From Clostridia bacterium (GTDB lineage: Bacteria > Bacillota > Clostridia > Oscillospirales > QAKW01), in the NCBI GenBank assembly GCA_017442025.1, contig JAFSBD010000247.1, forward strand, positions 1 to 9,140: a stretch of 9,140 nucleotides of DNA, given 5' to 3'. Positions 6,285 through 9,140 of the stretch are shown here, in pieces (positions within the stretch are counted from its first letter, which is position 1; the number at the start of each line of letters is the position of its first letter). The position numbers and the translations under genes were made by a program. Below the pieces are notes generated by a model, which saw nothing but the letters and a program-made list of their open reading frames with translations, was not told the DNA's origin and did no database searches.

Positions 6285-6536
6285 ATGCCAAAGAGCACAA
6301 AGATTTCTGTTGAAAACCGCGATAAATACATCGAGATCGGATTAAACATTGCTTTTTACCGCAAAAAGGTTGGTATGACCCAGGAGCAGTTGGCGGAGAA
6401 GGCAAATTTGAGCCGTAATTTCATCAGTACGGTTGAGGCTCCCAATATTGTTAAACCGCTCTCTTTGGAGTCCTTATTCAATATTGCTCAAGCACTGGGG
6501 ATTGAACCTTATAAACTTTTAAAATTCAGAGATTAA
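6285..6536 (+). CDS. Small XRE-family helix-turn-helix transcriptional regulator
   Basis: An 83-residue protein that is almost entirely one Cro/C1-type helix-turn-helix domain (about residues 16-80). Helix 2 is TQEQLAEKA (32-40) and the recognition helix is SRNFISTVE (43-51). The usual LSLESLFNIAQALGIEPYKLL scaffold helices follow. There is no extra effector or dimerisation domain, so it probably acts as a dimeric DNA-binding repressor. Starts at 6276 (GTG), 6279 (ATG) and 6285 (ATG) share the frame. The last is preferred because GAGGTG (6273-6278) lies 6 bases upstream. It is divergent from the cysteine-rich gene and closed by a strong terminator. Targets are unknown; the local inverted repeats are the first candidates. 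Confidence 0.92.
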   Translation: MPKSTKISVENRDKYIEIGLNIAFYRKKVGMTQEQLAEKANLSRNFISTVEAPNIVKPLSLESLFNIAQALGIEPYKLLKFRD

Positions 6537-6560
6537 CACGCCGTTTTAGCGGCATATAGC

Positions 6561-6593
6561 AAAAAAAGAACCTGCTCGGCAGGTTCTTTTTTT
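6561..6593. terminator. Bidirectional Rho-independent terminator between the XRE and U32 genes
   Basis: A perfect 15-bp stem (6561-6575 with 6579-6593), core GAACCTGC/GCAGGTTC, with a 3-base TCG loop. Seven A and seven T bases flank the core, so it terminates in both directions. The TAA stop of the leftward U32 gene (6592-6594) lies partly inside the T run of this hairpin, so the converging XRE and U32 transcripts share one compact end signal. Confidence 0.95.
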
Positions 6594-8628
6594 ATAGTAC
6601 TCCGCGGTAGTAGAGGCCGCGGGTATAATCGGCGGGGGGATCGCCGCCCGCTTGGTAGGCATCGATGACGGCGGTGATCTCCTCGGGGGTCTCGTCAGTG
6701 AAGAGCAGCCGCCCGAAGGCGATGCCCGTTTCCTTCCATTCCCGATTGCGGTCGGCTAAAAAGAGGGGAGTGCTGTTGAAAAGCACGCTTCCGCAATCCT
6801 GGCCGCAGGCGACGGGAAAGGCGCGTCCGGTGCGGTCGGTGAGGGTGGCTCCTTTGCCCTTTTGGCAATCGGAGCAGTTGCGGATGATGCAGTTTTCCGT
6901 CTCCATCAGGGGCAACCGCCCATAAACGATGATGCCGCAGGGCAGCGGCTTTTTCAGCCTGCGAATCTGCCGCAGGGTCAGCTCAAAGGAGAGGGTGCAA
7001 TCGGCCAATTGCTGCTCCGCCAGCACCGCCAGAGTATGGCTGTTGGCAATGTTAAAAGCAAAATCGCCGTGGGGGATCAGGCCCGCCTCGCGAACGGGGG
7101 CGATCTGCCCCAAATTACGCACCAGCGCATGGCGGAATCCCATCTCATAAAGGGCTTTTGCCACCTTGGCAAGCCGCGCCTCTTCCATCACCGCAGGGAA
7201 GAAAACGCCTGCGCGGGGATCTTCGGCAAAGGGGGCAAGGCAGGCAGGATCAGCAGCATTCAGCCAATAGCGGGCAAGCCGCGGATCGGGGCGGGGGAGC
7301 GCCTTTTGGGGATCCCAGAACCAGCCCTCAAGGGCGGGATCGACGGTGTAATTTTGCACCGCCTCAACTGAGGGGAGCAGGGGCTCAAAGGGATGGGGCT
7401 TGGGCATAAAATGGGCTTCGATCTGCCGAATGGCCTCTCGCCGCAGAGCATTAAATGCGGCGGCAGGATAAAAAAGATCATGGCGGATCAGCGCGGAGCA
7501 TTCTTCGATCTCAAAGGGGGTCCCGCCCAGCTTGGAAAGGGCGCGAACTGCATCTTCTTCGGTTACTTCCTTTTTGAGGGCGGGGGCAGGGGGATCGCCC
7601 AAAATTTCAGCCTTGAAATCTTCGCATTGAACGGTGAGCTTGCAAAGATCCTCCTTCATAAATAACCGAAAAGAGACCTTTCGTTTTTTAGGTTCAAACC
7701 CTTCTTCCAGGGTTTTGGAAACCTCTTTGACCGCCTCTTTATAGTCGGCATAGGCGGTCTTGGTTTTGGTGCCGAACATGGCGGGGCCTTTTCGGTCGGT
7801 AAGGTATCCGTCGGTAAACCCATCGCGGGAGAAAATATGCTTGAGGCGGGTCAGCTCCTCTTGGGTGGTTTCGATGCCGCTGAGGGCTTTGCGATAAGCG
7901 TTGGTTACGCTCCCAACATATTCGGGGGATTTCAGTCGCCCTTCGATCTTGAGGGAGGCCACCCCCGCCTTCTCTAAATCTTTCAGAAGGTGGAGGGTGC
8001 AGAGATCCTTGAGGCTCAAGGGAAATTTTCCGTCCTCATAGGGCAGGCGGCAGGGCTGGGCGCAAAGGCCGCGGTTGCCGCTTTTTTGGCCGATCACCGC
8101 CGATAAGTAGCAGTTGCCGCTATAACACATGCAAAGAGCACCATGGGCAAAAACTTCGATCTCCATGGCGGTATTTTGGCAGATATTTTTAATTTCCTCC
8201 AAGGTCAGCTCCCGCGCCAGCACCGCCCGCCGAAAGCCTAATTTTTCTAATTCTTTGATACCCGAAAGGGAATGGATGTTCATTTGGGTGGAGGCATGGA
8301 GGGGCAGGGTGGGGCAGACCGCCTGCAAAACCCGCGCCACGCCCAGGTCTGCAACGATGGCGGCATCCACCCCCGCTTCGGCGATCTCCTTGGCCAATTC
8401 CAGCAGGTCGGGCAGTTCTTCCTCTTTGGTGAGGGTATTAACGGTAACATAGACCTTCACCTTGCGCAGCCGGCAAAAGGCACAAAGCTCCTTCAGCTCC
8501 TCGCCCGAAAAGCCCTTGGCGGCGCGGCGGGCGTTTTGCACCCGCCCGCCGACATAGATGGCATCGGCTCCGTTATGAACCGCGCTGCGCGCGGCGGCAA
8601 AATCCCCAGCGGGTGCTAAAATCTCCAT
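6592..8628 (-). CDS. U32 family protein, RlhA-like (probable 23S rRNA cytidine hydroxylase)
   Basis: A 678-residue cytoplasmic protein. It opens with the U32 start MEILAPAGDF and the GADAIYVGG motif (20-28). The U32 signature is at 158-175, EVFAHGALCMCYSGNCYL. Cysteines at 166, 173, 189 and 193 (the last two in SGNRGLCAQPCRLPY) could hold an Fe-S cluster, as in characterised U32 proteins such as UbiU/UbiV. The long C-terminal half has a second cysteine group (about 580, 585, 588, 608 and 612) next to IVYGRLPLMETENC. Length and two-part layout resemble E. coli RlhA (YdcP, U32 plus DUF3656), which hydroxylates 23S rRNA C2501. The older annotation as peptidase or collagenase is doubtful. A tRNA-hydroxylase (TrhP) role is less likely because those proteins are shorter. 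The ATG at 8628 has AAAGGAG 7 bases upstream. Confidence 0.85.
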   Translation of the reverse strand: MEILAPAGDFAAARSAVHNGADAIYVGGRVQNARRAAKGFSGEELKELCAFCRLRKVKVYVTVNTLTKEEELPDLLELAKEIAEAGVDAAIVADLGVARVLQAVCPTLPLHASTQMNIHSLSGIKELEKLGFRRAVLARELTLEEIKNICQNTAMEIEVFAHGALCMCYSGNCYLSAVIGQKSGNRGLCAQPCRLPYEDGKFPLSLKDLCTLHLLKDLEKAGVASLKIEGRLKSPEYVGSVTNAYRKALSGIETTQEELTRLKHIFSRDGFTDGYLTDRKGPAMFGTKTKTAYADYKEAVKEVSKTLEEGFEPKKRKVSFRLFMKEDLCKLTVQCEDFKAEILGDPPAPALKKEVTEEDAVRALSKLGGTPFEIEECSALIRHDLFYPAAAFNALRREAIRQIEAHFMPKPHPFEPLLPSVEAVQNYTVDPALEGWFWDPQKALPRPDPRLARYWLNAADPACLAPFAEDPRAGVFFPAVMEEARLAKVAKALYEMGFRHALVRNLGQIAPVREAGLIPHGDFAFNIANSHTLAVLAEQQLADCTLSFELTLRQIRRLKKPLPCGIIVYGRLPLMETENCIIRNCSDCQKGKGATLTDRTGRAFPVACGQDCGSVLFNSTPLFLADRNREWKETGIAFGRLLFTDETPEEITAVIDAYQAGGDPPADYTRGLYYRGVL

Positions 8629-8658
8629 GAATGAACTCCTTTAAAAATCTTGACTATA

Positions 8659-8687
8659 ATTATACATAAAATAGAAGAATATTTCAA
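8659..8687 (-). promoter_or_regulatory. Sigma-A promoter of the U32 gene
   Basis: On the minus strand, -35 TTGAAA (8682-8687), a 17-base spacer and a perfect -10 TATAAT (8659-8664). The predicted start is near 8652, giving a leader of about 24 bases that includes the ribosome site. Confidence 0.85.
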
Positions 8688-8694
8688 CCGCAAC

Positions 8695-8723
8695 TTGACG
8701 AACGGCGAAAAAAAGGTTAAAAT
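8695..8723 (+). promoter_or_regulatory. Sigma-A promoter of the right-edge membrane protein gene
   Basis: -35 TTGACG (8695-8700), a 17-base spacer and -10 TAAAAT (8718-8723). The predicted start is near 8730. Its -35 box is 7 bases from the divergent U32 -35 box. Confidence 0.8.
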
Positions 8724-8756
8724 AAAATGGAATTACTATAATTATGGAGAAATGCT

Positions 8757-9140
8757 ATGAATAAGATCGCAGTATTCTTTCGCAAATACGGCCATAAGAT
8801 CCTCACCTTCAGTATCGGCCTGGCCTTTTTGGGCGGTTGCGCTTTTCTGCTGGTGATGGGCGGCAATTGGGTCTACCATCTCTTTAAACCTGCCCATATT
8901 TATGAAGAAGGGGTGGATCCCGATCTGATTTGGGCAGGCGCGCCCTTTGACGAACTGCGTGCCTCAGGACTGGAAGAAGGGTCGGCGGAATATTTTGAGG
9001 AATTTATCGGTAATTTTATTAAGCAGAATTTCCCCGGCTTTTCCGATCCTTTGGAACTGGATACCGATTATTTTGTTTCCTATGGCATCTGGCAGGCCAT
9101 CAAGGTCAACGGTCAGGGCGTTTATGCAACGGATGAAAAC
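8757..9140 (+). CDS. Membrane-anchored protein of unknown function, N-terminal 128 residues only
   Basis: The reading frame is open from the ATG at 8757 to the window edge. The first 15 residues are basic (MNKIAVFFRKYGHK), followed by a membrane helix at about 16-37 containing LGGCAFLLVMGG. An acidic, aromatic-rich region then follows that would lie outside the cell (PAHIYEEGVDPDLIWAGAPFDELRASG and onward). A lipobox-like cysteine in GGCA is present but sits within the helix in a poor context, so an uncleaved anchor is more likely. GGAG at 8746-8749, 7 bases upstream, and a good promoter support the start. I do not recognise the family from this fragment. Confidence 0.75.
   Translation, partial: MNKIAVFFRKYGHKILTFSIGLAFLGGCAFLLVMGGNWVYHLFKPAHIYEEGVDPDLIWAGAPFDELRASGLEEGSAEYFEEFIGNFIKQNFPGFSDPLELDTDYFVSYGIWQAIKVNGQGVYATDEN

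Noticed and set aside
5975..6536. Classical toxin-antitoxin pair
   Set aside because: Toxin-antitoxin genes are normally co-directional and overlapping. These two are divergent, and the small protein shows no known toxin motif.
6540..6553. GCCG-ttttag-CGGC hairpin after the XRE stop
   Set aside because: The stem is only 4 bp with no T run. The strong terminator 8 bases further on explains termination.
8752..8760. ATG-CTA-TGA mini reading frame just before the right-edge gene
   Set aside because: It has two codons only and overlaps the real ATG at 8757. The ribosome site spacing favours 8757, and such a short frame is expected by chance.
1..9140. CRISPR array, tRNA, rRNA or riboswitch
   Set aside because: No regularly spaced repeats and no tRNA- or rRNA-like segments were seen. 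All leaders are under about 130 bases and accounted for by promoters and ribosome sites.

Overview
The window looks like a chromosome segment from a Gram-positive anaerobe of the Clostridia, probably an Oscillospiraceae/Ruminococcaceae-like gut organism. This is inferred from the moderately GC-rich coding sequence, strong AGGAGG-type ribosome sites, consensus sigma-A promoters, a maf-mreBCD cluster and a clostridial-style PBP2. No rRNA or tRNA gene, CRISPR array or complete insertion sequence is visible.

Left part (1-4762, all minus strand): one compact cell-shape and division operon reading leftwards, zapA - maf - mreB - mreC - mreD - PBP2 (mrdA/pbpA type). PBP2 runs off the left edge. Every junction overlaps by 1 or 4 bases or is separated by only 7 bases, so the genes are almost certainly co-transcribed and translationally coupled. 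They join FtsZ-ring assembly (ZapA), a nucleotide house-cleaning enzyme (Maf) and the elongasome: MreB filaments, MreC and MreD as membrane links, and PBP2 as lateral-wall transpeptidase. radC, often found between maf and mreB in Firmicutes, is absent.

Middle (4763-6591): a back-to-back promoter pair drives the zapA operon leftwards and an AEC-family membrane transporter rightwards. The transporter's stop codon merges into a 105-bp imperfect palindrome flanked by TA, which resembles a miniature inverted-repeat element (MITE). A bidirectional terminator follows. Next is a small, visibly AT-richer islet of two divergent genes, a 63-residue four-cysteine protein (minus) and an 83-residue XRE-type repressor (plus). 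Their shared control region contains inverted repeats, and a second bidirectional terminator closes the islet.

Right part (6592-9140): a long U32-family protein resembling the 23S rRNA hydroxylase RlhA (minus), a second back-to-back promoter pair, and the first 128 residues of an unrecognised membrane-anchored protein (plus) that runs off the right edge.

Most of the window is ordinary housekeeping sequence. The parts most worth a second look are the MITE-like palindrome and the adjacent cysteine-protein/XRE islet. I see no clear evidence for a large undescribed system.
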